Numbered from the stretch's first letter, positions 46,152-55,997 are shown. The stretch is 64,000 bases of DNA from Pseudomonas sp. HMWF032 (GCF_003060885.1 NZ_QAIG01000007.1:121055-185054), one strand, 5' to 3'. The notes: a model not told the origin generated them from the letters alone. Translations and numbers: made by a program.

Positions 46152-47058
46152 GTTTTCCCCCAGCGCGATGATTGCCCTGAACGCGATCATCGCGCTGATG
46201 ATGTTCGGCGTGTCGCTGGAACTGCGTGCCGATGATTTCAAACGCATCCTGCGCGCCCCCAAAGCCCCGCTGATCGGCATGCTGGTGCAGTTTATCCTGC
46301 TGCCGGCGTCGACCTGCCTGCTGACCATCCTCCTGCCGATCGACCCAAGCCTGGCCCTGGGCATGATCCTGGTCGCCACCTGCCCCAGCGGCACCTTCTC
46401 CAACATCATGACCTGGTTGGGGCGCGGCAACGTCGCGGTGTCGGCCAGCGTCACCGCAGTGTCGAGCGTGACGGCGGGGATCTTCACCCCGCTCAATTTC
46501 GCCCTGTATGCCGGCCTCAATCCCAGCACCCGCGCACTGCTCACGGAAATCAGTGTCGACCCGGTCGAGCTGCTGCTGATGGTGCTGCTGGTACTGGTGC
46601 TGCCCATGGTGCTCGGCATGCTGCTGGGCAAGCGCCATCCGCAACTGGCGCACAAACTGGAAAAACCGCTGCGCCACTTCTCCCTGCTGGTGATGCTGGC
46701 CTTTGTCGGCGGTGCATTCGCCAAGAACTTCACGCAGTTCATCGATTACTTCCACCTGTTCTTCTGGCTGGTGGTGGGCCTCAACTGCATGGCGCTGCTG
46801 CTGGGCTACCTCTGTGCACGGCTGTGGCGCTTGCCCGAGGCGGATGTACGCGCCGTCACCCTGGAAACCGGCATCCATAACTCGGCACTGGGCATGGCGC
46901 TGATCTTCACCTTCTTCCCGCAAGCTGGCGGCATGCTGCTGATTGCCGCCTTCTGGGGCTGCTGGCAGCTGCTGTCCGGGCTGATTCTGGCGCTCTACTG
47001 GTCACGCACCCCACCCGCCAGTGCACCGGCCAGGGCTCTCGGCGAAGGCACTCACTGA
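46132..47058 (+). CDS. Bile acid:sodium symporter family transporter
   Basis: A 308-residue membrane protein with nine or ten helices. The family crossover segments are seen as ATCPSGTFSNIMTWLGRGN and LETGIHNSALGMAL. It probably moves an organic anion with sodium, perhaps the substrate or product of the monooxygenase encoded upstream. It starts inside the end of the monooxygenase gene and ends overlapping the SDR start by one base. Related to the stand-alone transporter at 11048-11932 but clearly a separate branch. Confidence 0.87.
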   Translation: MPAVNLEFSPSAMIALNAIIALMMFGVSLELRADDFKRILRAPKAPLIGMLVQFILLPASTCLLTILLPIDPSLALGMILVATCPSGTFSNIMTWLGRGNVAVSASVTAVSSVTAGIFTPLNFALYAGLNPSTRALLTEISVDPVELLLMVLLVLVLPMVLGMLLGKRHPQLAHKLEKPLRHFSLLVMLAFVGGAFAKNFTQFIDYFHLFFWLVVGLNCMALLLGYLCARLWRLPEADVRAVTLETGIHNSALGMALIFTFFPQAGGMLLIAAFWGCWQLLSGLILALYWSRTPPASAPARALGEGTH

Positions 47059-47840
47059 TGCGTATTGCACTGATCACCGGTGCCGCCAGCGGCCTCGGCT
47101 GGGCACTGGCGCGCGCCTATCATGCGGCGGGCTACGCCCTGCTGCTGACCGACATCAATGCTGACGGTCTGGCCGAGCGCGTCCGCGAGTTGGGGACTGA
47201 GTGTGTACTGGGCCTGCCCGGCGACATCACCGATCCGGCCCTGCACCGACAATTGCTGAACGCCTGCCGTGAGCGTTTCGGCCGGCTTGATGTGCTGATC
47301 AACAACGCGGGCATCACCCATCGCTCACCCACAATGCAGACCGACCCCGCCGTATTTCGCACGGTCATGGCCGTCGATTACCAGGCGCCCGCAGAGCTGA
47401 CCCTGAGCGCCCTGCCGCTGCTGCGCCAGAGCCGTGGGCAGATCATCGCCATCGGCTCCATGGCAGGCTGGATGCCGGTGCTGGGTCGCGCCGGTTATTG
47501 CGCCGCGAAAAGCGCCCTGGCCCAGTTTTTTGAGGTGCTGCGCGCCGAGGTCGCCCGTGATGGCATTGGCATGCTGCTGGTGTACCCGAGCTTTCTCGAC
47601 ACTCCCATTGATCTCAACGCCCTCGGGGCTGACGGCAAACCTGCCGGCCATGCCCGCTCCACCATCGGCCGCATACGCGGTGCCGACTGGATGGCCAAGC
47701 AGATTCTCCAGGCCCAGACCCTAGGCCGCGAACGCCTGTTCCCCGACCGCGGCAGCTGGCTGGCCAGCCTGCTGTGGCGCATCGCACCGGGTTTCTACTA
47801 CCGCAAGATGAGCGCGCGTTTCGCGGCAGAGATGGACTGA
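47058..47840 (+). CDS. Short-chain dehydrogenase/reductase
   Basis: A 260-residue classical SDR: TGAASGLGWALA, an Asp after strand two (LTDIN, NAD preference), NNAGI, catalytic Ser in IGSMAGWMPV and YCAAKSAL. The C-terminal part (RIAPGFYYRKM) is hydrophobic and could lie on the membrane. Start and stop overlap its neighbours by single bases (TGATG on both sides), so it is translationally coupled in the operon. Substrate unknown. Confidence 0.88.
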   Translation: MRIALITGAASGLGWALARAYHAAGYALLLTDINADGLAERVRELGTECVLGLPGDITDPALHRQLLNACRERFGRLDVLINNAGITHRSPTMQTDPAVFRTVMAVDYQAPAELTLSALPLLRQSRGQIIAIGSMAGWMPVLGRAGYCAAKSALAQFFEVLRAEVARDGIGMLLVYPSFLDTPIDLNALGADGKPAGHARSTIGRIRGADWMAKQILQAQTLGRERLFPDRGSWLASLLWRIAPGFYYRKMSARFAAEMD

Positions 47841-48580
47841 TGGAATTGGCCTGGCTAGCCCTGGCGGGCTTTATCCTGCTGGCCTACACACTGGAAGCGA
47901 TCACCGGCTTCGGCAGTATCGTCATCGCCCTGTCGCTGGGCGCCCTGCTGCTGCCGATTGATCAGTTGCTGCCGGTGTTGGTGCCGCTGAACATCTGCAT
48001 GACGGGTTATCTGGTCTGGCGCCATCGGCAGATGATCGACCGCCGCCTGTTGCTGGGCATGATCCTGCCGGGCATGGTCGGCGGCACCCTGATCGGCTAT
48101 GCCCTGTTGCCCTTCCTCGATGCAGCCCTGGCCAAGCGCCTGTTTGGTGCCCTGGTCCTGTGGTTTGCTGCCCGCGAGCTGTGGCGTTTGCGCCATGCAA
48201 CCATGCAGCCCGCGCGCCCCCAGTGGCTCAGCCGCCTGCTCAGCCTCTGCGCGGGTGTCAGCCACGGCTTGTTTGCTTCCGGCGGGCCGCTGCTGGTGTT
48301 CGCCCTGGCCGGCACGCAACTGGATAAGGCGCGCCTGCGCGCCACCCTGGTCACCGTGTGGTTCACCCTCAACAGCCTGCTGACCCTGGCCTTCCTGCTC
48401 GACGGGCGGCTGCTGCCCGCCCTGCCGCAGGTCGCCAGTTATGCGCCGTTGTTGCTGATCGGCGTGTGGCTGGGTGAGCGCCTGCACCAACGCTTCAACG
48501 AACAGCATTTCCGCATTGCCATCTACCTGTTGCTGCTGGTCACCGGCGGCCTGCTACTCGCGCCCTGGAGTCTGCGATGA
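47840..48580 (+). CDS. TSUP (TauE/SafE) family anion exporter
   Basis: A 246-residue membrane protein with about eight helices and the two-fold TSUP repeat: AITGFGSIVIALSLGALLLP at the start and GVSHGLFASGGPLLVFAL in the second half. Members move sulfite, sulfoacetate or other organic anions. In this operon it could export or import a sulfur- or carboxyl-bearing compound handled by the monooxygenase and amidohydrolase; that is inference from context. The ATG overlaps the SDR stop, and its own stop overlaps the next ATG (ATGA). Confidence 0.85.
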   Translation: MELAWLALAGFILLAYTLEAITGFGSIVIALSLGALLLPIDQLLPVLVPLNICMTGYLVWRHRQMIDRRLLLGMILPGMVGGTLIGYALLPFLDAALAKRLFGALVLWFAARELWRLRHATMQPARPQWLSRLLSLCAGVSHGLFASGGPLLVFALAGTQLDKARLRATLVTVWFTLNSLLTLAFLLDGRLLPALPQVASYAPLLLIGVWLGERLHQRFNEQHFRIAIYLLLLVTGGLLLAPWSLR

Positions 48581-50367
48581 ACTACGACGTGATTATTAAA
48601 AACGGCCTGTACTTCGACGGTAGGAACCAGCCAGGGCAGCTGCGGCATGTCGGCATCAAGGATGGACGCATTGATGTGCTGAGCCTCAGCCCGCTGGATG
48701 AACGCGGCTGCCCCAAGGTGCTGGATGCCGCCGGCAAGTGGGTCACGCCGGGCTTTCTGGAAATTCATTCGCACTACGACGCCGAAGTGATCGCCGCCCC
48801 CGCCTTGAAAGAATCCGTGCGCCACGGCGTCACCAGCGTAACCATCGGTTCCTGCTCGATCAGCATGGTGCTGGCCGATGCCGAGGACTGCTCCGACCTG
48901 TTCACCCGTGTTGAAGCCGTACCGCGTGAATACGTGCTGCCGATTCTTAAAGAGAAAAAGACCTGGCGCGATGCGGCCGGCTACCGCGCCTTTTACGACC
49001 AGCATCCGCTGGGGCCGAATGTCAGCTCCTTCCTCGGCCACTCGGAACTGCGCGTGGCGGTGATGGGCCTGCAGCGGGCCACCAGCAAAATCAAACCCAC
49101 TGAGGCCGAATTGCAACGCATGGAGCAACTGCTGGAAGAGGCGCTGGACGCCGGTTGCATCGGCTTGTCGGTGATGACCACCAAACTGGACAAGATGGAC
49201 GGCGACCGCGCCTGGTCCAGCCCGCTGCCGTCGACCTTCGCCAGTTGGACCGAGTTCTCCCGGCTGTTCGCCGTTCTGCGCCGGCGTGGCGCGGTGCTGC
49301 AAGGCGCGCCGGATGCGGTGACCAAGGTCAATGTGTTTGCCTTCCTCTACCAGGCTCACGGCTGGTTCAGAAAACCGCTGAAGTGCTCGATGCTCACCGC
49401 GCTGGACCTGAAATCCCAACCACTGCTGCACCGCTTCACCCGTCTCTCCGGCTGGCTGGCCAACACCGTCTTGCGCGGCCATTTCCGCTGGCAGACGCTG
49501 CCTGCGCCCTTCACCCTGCGCTTGGAAGGGCTGAACGTGAACGCCTTCGAGGAGTTTGGTGCGGGCGAGATCCTGCGCAATATCAAAGACCCGGACGCGT
49601 TGTACGCCAAGGTGCAGGAGCCAGAGTTCCGCACGCTGTTCAAAAAGCAGGTCAAGGCCATCCTCACCAAAGGCCTGTGGCACCGCGATTTCTCCGACTG
49701 CTGGGTGACCGAGTGCCCGGATGCCAGTCTGGTTGGCCAGAACTTCAAGCAACTCGGCACTACTCGGGGGCTGGACCCGGTGGACGCCTACTTCGAGCTG
49801 GCCTGCCAGTACCGCGAAGCGCTGAAGTGGACCACCTGCTACGGCAATCAGCGCGAGGCCGTCATGCACGCACTGCTGGCCAGCCCCTGGACCCAGCCGG
49901 GCTTTGCCGACTCCGGCGCGCACCTGCGCTCCATCGCTCAGTACAACTTTCCGCTGCGCTTCCTCAAGTACGTGCGCGATGCCGAACTGGCCGGCACCCC
50001 GTTCATGGAGATGGGCCGCGCCATCCACCGCCTGACTGGCGAGCTGGCGGACTTTATCGGCGTCGACGCTGGCTATATCCGCGTCGGCGACCGTGCTGAT
50101 CTGGTGATCGTCAACCCGGCCGGGCTGACCGATGAACTGGACGCCATCCACGAAGCGCCAATGGAGGTGCTCGGCCTGGAGCGAGTGGTGAAACGCAATG
50201 ATAAGGCCGTGGAGGCGACACTGATCAACGGCCTTATCGCCTACCACCGCAGCCGCGAGTTCCCTGAGGCGCTGGGCAAACAGCCGGGCTTTGGCCGCTT
50301 TCTGCCGGGGCGTGACGTATTGCCGCGCACAACACCAACAGCAGGTTTCAAACCCGTCACTGCCTGA
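48577..50367 (+). CDS. D-aminoacylase-type amidohydrolase
   Basis: A 596-residue metal-dependent amidohydrolase. The metal motif HSHYDAE follows VTPGFLEI near residue 65, and the C-terminal DSGAHLRS (metal Asp) and GDRADLVIVNP complete the barrel and small beta domain. The layout fits the N-acyl-D-amino-acid deacylase group (PF07969). It would cleave an amide or a cyclic amide. Last gene of the five-gene operon; the next gene, DAHP synthase, starts 106 bases later with its own Shine-Dalgarno. Confidence 0.85.
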   Translation: MNYDVIIKNGLYFDGRNQPGQLRHVGIKDGRIDVLSLSPLDERGCPKVLDAAGKWVTPGFLEIHSHYDAEVIAAPALKESVRHGVTSVTIGSCSISMVLADAEDCSDLFTRVEAVPREYVLPILKEKKTWRDAAGYRAFYDQHPLGPNVSSFLGHSELRVAVMGLQRATSKIKPTEAELQRMEQLLEEALDAGCIGLSVMTTKLDKMDGDRAWSSPLPSTFASWTEFSRLFAVLRRRGAVLQGAPDAVTKVNVFAFLYQAHGWFRKPLKCSMLTALDLKSQPLLHRFTRLSGWLANTVLRGHFRWQTLPAPFTLRLEGLNVNAFEEFGAGEILRNIKDPDALYAKVQEPEFRTLFKKQVKAILTKGLWHRDFSDCWVTECPDASLVGQNFKQLGTTRGLDPVDAYFELACQYREALKWTTCYGNQREAVMHALLASPWTQPGFADSGAHLRSIAQYNFPLRFLKYVRDAELAGTPFMEMGRAIHRLTGELADFIGVDAGYIRVGDRADLVIVNPAGLTDELDAIHEAPMEVLGLERVVKRNDKAVEATLINGLIAYHRSREFPEALGKQPGFGRFLPGRDVLPRTTPTAGFKPVTA

Positions 50368-50473
50368 GCCGCACGCCACCATACAGCGGCTCTATCATGC
50401 CTATCGGCTTGAAGCGTCTGGCTTATCGGTTACCATGCCCGTCCGCCTGATTTGACTTAAGCCGAGAGCCGTA

Positions 50474-51820
50474 ATGTCGCAACCCTGGAGCCCTGATAGC
50501 TGGAGAGCCAAGCCGATCCAGCAACAACCGCAGTACCCGAACGCCGCGCACCTGGCGCAGGTCGAGCAGACCCTGGCTGGTTATCCCCCGCTGGTGTTTG
50601 CCGGCGAAGCCCGCGAACTGCGCCGCCAGTTTGCCGAGGTCACTCAGGGCCGCGCGTTTCTGCTGCAGGGTGGCGATTGCGCCGAGAGTTTTGCCGAGTT
50701 CAGCGCGGCGAAAATCCGCGACACCTTCAAGGTGCTGCTGCAGATGGCCATCGTCATGACCTTCGCTGCCGGCTCCCCGGTGGTCAAGGTTGGACGCATG
50801 GCCGGTCAGTTCGCCAAGCCGCGCTCGGCCAACGATGAAACCATCGACGGCGTGACCCTGCCCGCCTACCGTGGCGACATCGTCAACGGCATCGGCTTTG
50901 ACGCCGCCAGCCGCGTGCCAGACCCGGAGCGCCTGCTGCAGGCCTACCACCAGTCCACCGCCTCGCTGAACCTGCTGCGCGCCTTTGCCCAGGGCGGTTT
51001 TGCCGACCTGCATCAGGTGCACAAATGGAACCTGGAGTTCATCGAGCACTCTGCCCTGGGCGAGAAGTACAACCAACTGGCCGACCGCATCGACGAAACC
51101 CTGATGTTTATGCGCGCCTGCGGCATGGACGGCGCAGCTCAGGTGCGCGAAACCAGCTTCTTCACCGCCCATGAGGCGTTGCTGCTGAACTACGAACAAG
51201 CCTTCGTCCGTCGTGACAGCCTGACTGGCGGCGACTACGCCTGTTCCGCCCACATGCTGTGGATCGGCGACCGCACCCGTCAGTTGGATGGCGCGCACGT
51301 TGAGTTCCTGCGCGGCGTGGGCAACCCGATTGGGGTGAAAGTCGGCCCGAGCATGAACAGCGAAGAGCTGATCCGCCTGATCGACATCCTCAACCCGGAC
51401 AACGATCCTGGCCGCCTCAACCTGATCGTGCGCATGGGTGCGGACAAAGTCGAAGCCGGCCTGCCGCGCCTGATCCAGACCGTGCAGCGTGAAGGTCGCC
51501 AGGTGCTGTGGAGCTCAGACCCGATGCACGGCAACACCATCAAGGCCTCAAGCGGTTACAAGACCCGCGACTTTGCGCAGATCCTCGCTGAAGTGAAGCA
51601 GTTCTTTGCCGTGCACCAGGCCGAGGGCAGCTATGCCGGGGGGATTCACATCGAGATGACCGGGCAGAACGTCACCGAATGCATCGGCGGCGCGCGACCG
51701 ATCACCGAAGACGGCCTGTCGGACCGCTACCACACCCACTGCGACCCACGGATGAACGCCGACCAGTCGCTGGAGCTGGCCTTCCTGATCGCCGAAACCC
51801 TCAAGCAGGTGCGCCGCTAA
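50474..51820 (+). CDS. aroG: Class II DAHP synthase
   Basis: A 448-residue 3-deoxy-D-arabino-heptulosonate 7-phosphate synthase of the plant-like class II, catalysing the first step of the shikimate pathway. It has [39 protein letters not shown], the metal-binding [15 protein letters not shown] and [13 protein letters not shown]. Its presence beside the helicase-crotonase-synthase-like block agrees, from memory, with PA2843. The symbol is a functional label, as naming of class II enzymes varies. Confidence 0.93.
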   Translation: MSQPWSPDSWRAKPIQQQPQYPNAAHLAQVEQTLAGYPPLVFAGEARELRRQFAEVTQGRAFLLQGGDCAESFAEFSAAKIRDTFKVLLQMAIVMTFAAGSPVVKVGRMAGQFAKPRSANDETIDGVTLPAYRGDIVNGIGFDAASRVPDPERLLQAYHQSTASLNLLRAFAQGGFADLHQVHKWNLEFIEHSALGEKYNQLADRIDETLMFMRACGMDGAAQVRETSFFTAHEALLLNYEQAFVRRDSLTGGDYACSAHMLWIGDRTRQLDGAHVEFLRGVGNPIGVKVGPSMNSEELIRLIDILNPDNDPGRLNLIVRMGADKVEAGLPRLIQTVQREGRQVLWSSDPMHGNTIKASSGYKTRDFAQILAEVKQFFAVHQAEGSYAGGIHIEMTGQNVTECIGGARPITEDGLSDRYHTHCDPRMNADQSLELAFLIAETLKQVRR

Positions 51821-51873
51821 GGCGGCTGCCAACCCCGCTGCTAGGCCGCACAAGGCGCAGCAGCGGGAGTCAT

Positions 51874-52788
51874 TCAGGCAATCAGGCGCTCTCGCAAACG
51901 TCCGAGCATGCCCAGCAGACTGCCGACTTTCTCACGCTCGCGATCATCAACAGGTTGCTGCGCCAGTCGCGTGACCACTTGTGCCGGCTGCGCACGCCAG
52001 ATCTGCGCCTGTTCAGCCGCGGCCAACAAGCCTTTGTCAAACAGGCCACGACGAATCGGCTTGGGCAGGTAACGGAAAATCTGCGCCTCGTTGATCAGCT
52101 TGAGCAGCGCCTGGGTATCACAGAACGGCGTCACCACCAGGCTAAGCAAGCGTGGCTGCAACTGCGCCAACGATTTCAGCAAGGGCGTGGTGCTCTCACC
52201 CGCCAGCTGCAAGTCGCTGATCAGCATGTCCACGGGCTGACTGTTGAGTAACGTCAGTGCATCGTTCAACGATGCTACCCGCAGCAGCCGATGGCCACCA
52301 CTGACACAGAACTCAGCCACGACCTCAAGGGTTTGTGTGTCGTTATCCAGCAGCATCACGTTCAACGCCACCGCCTGACGCACAGCGGCAGCGCTGTCAG
52401 TTGCATGAATCTGGCGCGCGGCAATCTGCGCCGCCTGGCGCAGGGTGAAGGCCATCTCCTGCTGGTCCCAGGGCTTGGTCAGGTAACGGAAGATGCCGCC
52501 ACTGTTGAGCGCCTCCACGGCGGCATCCAGGTCCGAATAGCCGGTCAACAGAATGCGCAGGGTATCGGGGGCAATCTGCCGCGCCTGGGCCAGCAGTTCG
52601 GCACCGCTCATCTGCGGCATGCGCTGGTCACTGACGATAATCTGCACACGCTCGCTTTTCAGCCGTTCCAGGGCGCGGCGCGGGTCGCTCTCGGTCAGTA
52701 CCTCATACTCGCGGCGAAACTGCAGGGCCAAGCTGCGCAGAATGCGCTCTTCATCATCAACAAACAGAATACGAACCGGCTCATTCAT
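51874..52788 (-). CDS. Response regulator with two receiver domains
   Basis: A 304-residue protein. The first receiver (about 6-120) has its Asp in VSDQRMPQMSG and Lys in LTKPWDQ; the second (about 145-260) has its Asp in ISDLQLAG and Lys in LPKPIRR. There is no DNA-binding domain. The second receiver's motif is less regular and it may act as a regulatory partner. ATG at 52788 with GGAG eight bases before; one base separates it from the kinase stop. Same regulator family as those of the 14973-18095 operon (shared RYL-(S/T)-KPWD pattern). Confidence 0.88.
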   Translation of the reverse strand: MNEPVRILFVDDEERILRSLALQFRREYEVLTESDPRRALERLKSERVQIIVSDQRMPQMSGAELLAQARQIAPDTLRILLTGYSDLDAAVEALNSGGIFRYLTKPWDQQEMAFTLRQAAQIAARQIHATDSAAAVRQAVALNVMLLDNDTQTLEVVAEFCVSGGHRLLRVASLNDALTLLNSQPVDMLISDLQLAGESTTPLLKSLAQLQPRLLSLVVTPFCDTQALLKLINEAQIFRYLPKPIRRGLFDKGLLAAAEQAQIWRAQPAQVVTRLAQQPVDDREREKVGSLLGMLGRLRERLIA

Positions 52789-52789
52789 A

Positions 52790-54094
52790 TCAGGCACTCC
52801 GTTGTAGTGGCAGCGCCTGCGGGCGCGGCAGGCGGATCAGAAAGCGCGTACCACGCCCAAGCTCGGACGCTGCGCGGATCTGCCCGCCGTGGTCCTGGAT
52901 GATCTTGTAGCTGATCGATAGCCCCAGCCCGGTGCCCTGCCCCACCGGTTTGGTGGTAAAGAACGGATCGAAGATGCGCGCCAGCACCTCAGGCGGCATG
53001 CCACGCCCGGAGTCCTGCACGGAAATGCACACGGCACTGTCATCGGCCCAGGTTTTCACCAGGATCTGACCGAAGCCATCGATGGCCTGGGCGGCGTTGT
53101 TGAGCAGGTTGAGCAGCACCTGGTTGATCTGCGACGGCGCACAGGGAATAGGTGGCAGCTCGCCCAGTTGCAGGATGGCTTCGGCTTTGTCCTTGATCCC
53201 GTTACGGGCAATCACCAGGGCGCTGCGGATGCACTCATTGAGGTCGACCTCCTCGCTCATGGCGCGATCCAGGCGGGCGAAATCCTTCAGCCCGACCACC
53301 AGCTCGGCAATCTGCTCCAGGCCATAGAGGGTGTCGCTGAACAGCTGGGTAAAGTCCTCCACCAGCAGCTCCGGTGCAGCCTTGGCGCGGGCCTCGGCGG
53401 CGGCATCCAGAGCCATGGCCAGGCGCGCCTCATCGCAGGTCGGATCGTTCAGACAGTCGCCCAGCGCAGCCTGCACCTCGGCCAGTTCAAACAGCGGCGC
53501 ACTCAGTTCGCGCAGCAGTTGCACGTTGTTTTTCACATAACCCAGCGGGGTGTTCAGCTCGTGGGCGACACCCGCGACCATCTGCCCCAGGGACGCCATC
53601 TTTTCTGACTGCACCAGTTGGGTCTGTGACTCCTTGAGTTCCACCAGGGCCTTGCGCAGCACCAGATTGCGCTGGGCGATGCGCGCCTCCATGGCCTTGA
53701 GCAGATCGAGCACAGTGCCCAGGCCGCGATACAGGCCCTGGGCGTCAACCAGAATAAAATCCTCGGTAATCGGGTATTGCAGCTGCCCGGTGATCTGCTT
53801 GGCGGCGTCCTCCAGGCTGGTGTCCAGGCTGACCACCAGCGGTGCCGCATTCATCACCTCTTGCACCGCGTGACGGCCGCGCAAATCGCGGCCAAAGCGC
53901 TGCATGAAGATATCCTGCAAGGTGGTGCGGCTGACCAGGCCCAGCGGCCGGCCGGCGCTATCGACAATCGGCAGCGAGAGAAAAGCCTTGAGCTCCGGCG
54001 TCAGCAGACGATCCGCCACATCGGCGATACTCATGTCCGCAGCCAACGGTGTAACCGGCTTAAGCAAGCGCGTAAGTGCGCTGGCAGTGGTCAT
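52790..54094 (-). CDS. CBS-domain sensor histidine kinase
   Basis: A 434-residue soluble kinase. A pair of CBS domains (about 15-125; FLSLPIVDSAGRPLGLVSRTTL and the second repeat) suggests sensing of adenine nucleotides. A coiled linker with VQSEKMASLGQMVAGVAHELNTP holds His178, followed by the HATPase with NLLNNAAQAI, DSGRGMP and GTGLGLSIS. It is encoded directly upstream of its likely partner, the dual-receiver protein. GGGAG precedes the ATG at 54094. Confidence 0.9.
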   Translation of the reverse strand: MTTASALTRLLKPVTPLAADMSIADVADRLLTPELKAFLSLPIVDSAGRPLGLVSRTTLQDIFMQRFGRDLRGRHAVQEVMNAAPLVVSLDTSLEDAAKQITGQLQYPITEDFILVDAQGLYRGLGTVLDLLKAMEARIAQRNLVLRKALVELKESQTQLVQSEKMASLGQMVAGVAHELNTPLGYVKNNVQLLRELSAPLFELAEVQAALGDCLNDPTCDEARLAMALDAAAEARAKAAPELLVEDFTQLFSDTLYGLEQIAELVVGLKDFARLDRAMSEEVDLNECIRSALVIARNGIKDKAEAILQLGELPPIPCAPSQINQVLLNLLNNAAQAIDGFGQILVKTWADDSAVCISVQDSGRGMPPEVLARIFDPFFTTKPVGQGTGLGLSISYKIIQDHGGQIRAASELGRGTRFLIRLPRPQALPLQRSA

Positions 54095-54276
54095 GGGCAG
54101 ACTCCCTGTGCGTTGGAAAGCCGCCATTCAACCAGCGCCAAGTTGCCGCCGTGTGACAGTCATCACAGTTGCCCCGCAAGCCAGAGCGTTGCGTGCCGCC
54201 CATCGGAACGCTATTGCCGTTTAATTACCGACCGCCGCGCGCTATGGTGGCCGCTCAACTCTGCAAGGATGGTGTT

Positions 54277-54444
54277 ATGACCTGGTCTATCTGGCTGCTG
54301 ATGCTTCTGGCGCTGGGATCCATCGTGGGTGGCCTGATGGTTCTACTACGCACGGCCAAACCACTGCCGCTGAGCGAGGAGCAGCTGGCGAAAATCCGCC
54401 AACGCCAGCTTGAGCAAGACGCCAAGGACGCACGCGAGCCTTAA
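54277..54444 (+). CDS. Small membrane protein of the DUF2897 type
   Basis: A 55-residue protein: one membrane helix (MTWSIWLLMLLALGSIVGGL), then a short charged tail (about 25-55). This layout matches the small DUF2897 proteins of pseudomonads (PF11446), which have no known function. AAGGA precedes the ATG. It lies 22 bases ahead of the CPBP gene, so the two are probably co-transcribed. Confidence 0.7.
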   Translation: MTWSIWLLMLLALGSIVGGLMVLLRTAKPLPLSEEQLAKIRQRQLEQDAKDAREP

Positions 54445-54466
54445 CCGCAACGAACAAGGACGTACC

Positions 54467-55225
54467 ATGCCATTGCATCTGCGCTTGATGCTGCCAGCCC
54501 TGTGCCTGGCTACTGGGTTTGCCCTGGGTTATATCCAGCTGCCGGGGCTGGCCGCCGGCACTATTCTCTGCGCTTTACTGCTGTTTGCCGACAGATACCT
54601 GCCCACTGCGCTGTGGGCGGGGCTAAGCCTGCTGGCCTGCATCGGCTTTGCTGCGCACCTGGTTCCGGGATTTAGCGCTATACCGCTGTGGCCGCCGCGC
54701 CAACTGAGTGCCGATGCCGCGCCCTATGCTTTGCGTTTGTCCTGGGACAAGCTGCTGGTCGGCGTCACGTTACTGGCCTGGTGGCTGGGGCAGAAGACGC
54801 CGAGCAAGCCACTGTCAAACAGCGTGTGGCTCACCGCCGCACTGACGCTGCTCGTCGTCCCGCTGCTGGCGTTGGCGCTGGGTTTGGTCGGCTGGCAGCC
54901 GAAATGGCCAGACGAGCTTTGGTTATGGTTGGCGGTCAACCTGGGAGTGGCCGTGCTGGCCGAAGAGTTGTTGTTTCGCGGTTTGCTGCAAAGCCGACTG
55001 GTCAGTTGGCTCGGTGCCGGTGCGGGCATTGGTCTGACGACGCTGCTGTTCGCTGCCGTGCATCTGCCCTTCAGCCCGTTATTTGCCGTGGTCGCCGGGA
55101 TTGCTGGCTTGGGCTATGGGCTGATCTTTCACTTCAGTGGCCGAATCAGCCTGGCCATCGCCCTGCATGGCGCCGTCAATCTGCTGCACCTGCTGGTTTT
55201 AAGCTACCCGCTGCGCGTGGCATGA
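54467..55225 (+). CDS. CPBP-family intramembrane protease
   Basis: A 252-residue protein with six to eight membrane helices. The CPBP (Abi/Rce1) motifs are seen in order: AEELLFRG (EExxxR), LFAAVHLPF (FxxxH) and LHGAVNLLH (HxxxN). Members are glutamic intramembrane proteases, some giving bacteriocin immunity. Target unknown. Its 3' end overlaps the convergent solute-binding-like gene by 50 bases, which is unusual and means both transcripts share an antisense stretch. Confidence 0.88.
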   Translation: MPLHLRLMLPALCLATGFALGYIQLPGLAAGTILCALLLFADRYLPTALWAGLSLLACIGFAAHLVPGFSAIPLWPPRQLSADAAPYALRLSWDKLLVGVTLLAWWLGQKTPSKPLSNSVWLTAALTLLVVPLLALALGLVGWQPKWPDELWLWLAVNLGVAVLAEELLFRGLLQSRLVSWLGAGAGIGLTTLLFAAVHLPFSPLFAVVAGIAGLGYGLIFHFSGRISLAIALHGAVNLLHLLVLSYPLRVA

Positions 55226-55997
55226 CAGCGATCTGATAGCGGCCAAAAATACGCTGCAACTGCCCCGTATCCCGCAAACGCTCAAACATGATGTTGAACT
55301 GCGTGGCTGAAATGGGGGCATTCGGGCGAATCAATACGTGATGGCGATAACGCTGGTCGGCGCGCTCAGAAACCAGCAATTGCCCGACATATTGGCGATT
55401 ACGCTGCAGAAAATCGCCGATATACGAACGCGTCACCAAGGTAATTTCCGCCCGCTGATGCAACACCATCAGCAGGTTGCTTTCATGTGAATGAGTCAAG
55501 GTGGCGTTGAACGCTTTGCTGAGATAGTCCGGCTCAGCGTTGAAACCGGCAAAGGCATAGTGATAACCGTGATAGAGGGCCAGCCGTTTGCCCTGCAGAC
55601 TGTCAAAGTAATGCTGGTCACGGCCAGGTTCGACGCGAGCGATAAACACTTCAGAATCTTCCAGCAACATGTCATATGCCACATGCGGAATCTGCTGCCA
55701 ACCCCAGGCAGGGTTCTCAAAAATGGCCAGATCAATACGTTGCTGGGCAAAGTCACGAAAACGACGCTTGACCGAAGTGGGCACCATGACGAAACGGAAC
55801 TGCGTTTGTGTCTGGTTAAGTGCAGTCAGCAACTCACTGAGCAAGCCAGGCACATCAGATTGCTCGGTTTTGTAGACATATGGCGGGAAAAACACTGCTG
55901 CAACACGCACTTCCTGCACAGCCATCGCCAATTGACTGGCCAGCATTAGCATCAACCCCATGCTGACCCGCCTTGCTGCTTGCCTCAAATATGCCAT
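55176..55997 (-). CDS. Periplasmic solute-binding-like protein (family 3 fold)
   Basis: A 273-residue protein with a signal peptide (ends near AMAVQE), then a two-lobe solute-binding fold (SBP_bac_3-like): VAAVFFPPYVYKT at the start, IDLAIFENPAWGW in the first lobe and LALYHGYHYAFAGF at the second lobe. No transporter subunits are encoded near. It is a clear paralogue of the next gene: both have FPPYV, a GWQ stretch, GRD-HYFD, GYHY-FAGF, THS/TYS-H-SNL and RRHQ-like positions. A ligand-sensing rather than transport role is possible. Start at 55997 with GGAAG before. Confidence 0.82.
   Translation of the reverse strand: MAYLRQAARRVSMGLMLMLASQLAMAVQEVRVAAVFFPPYVYKTEQSDVPGLLSELLTALNQTQTQFRFVMVPTSVKRRFRDFAQQRIDLAIFENPAWGWQQIPHVAYDMLLEDSEVFIARVEPGRDQHYFDSLQGKRLALYHGYHYAFAGFNAEPDYLSKAFNATLTHSHESNLLMVLHQRAEITLVTRSYIGDFLQRNRQYVGQLLVSERADQRYRHHVLIRPNAPISATQFNIMFERLRDTGQLQRIFGRYQIAVMPRAAGSLKPAGAAD

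Noticed and set aside
48523..50382. 619-codon minus-strand frame across the amidohydrolase gene
   Set aside because: The opposite strand encodes a clear amidohydrolase with metal motifs; the minus frame shows no recognisable domain.
51834..51867. Inverted repeat CCCGCTGCT/AGCAGCGGG between DAHP synthase and the dual-receiver gene
   Set aside because: The loop is long (16 bases) and no T run follows, so a terminator could not be supported.
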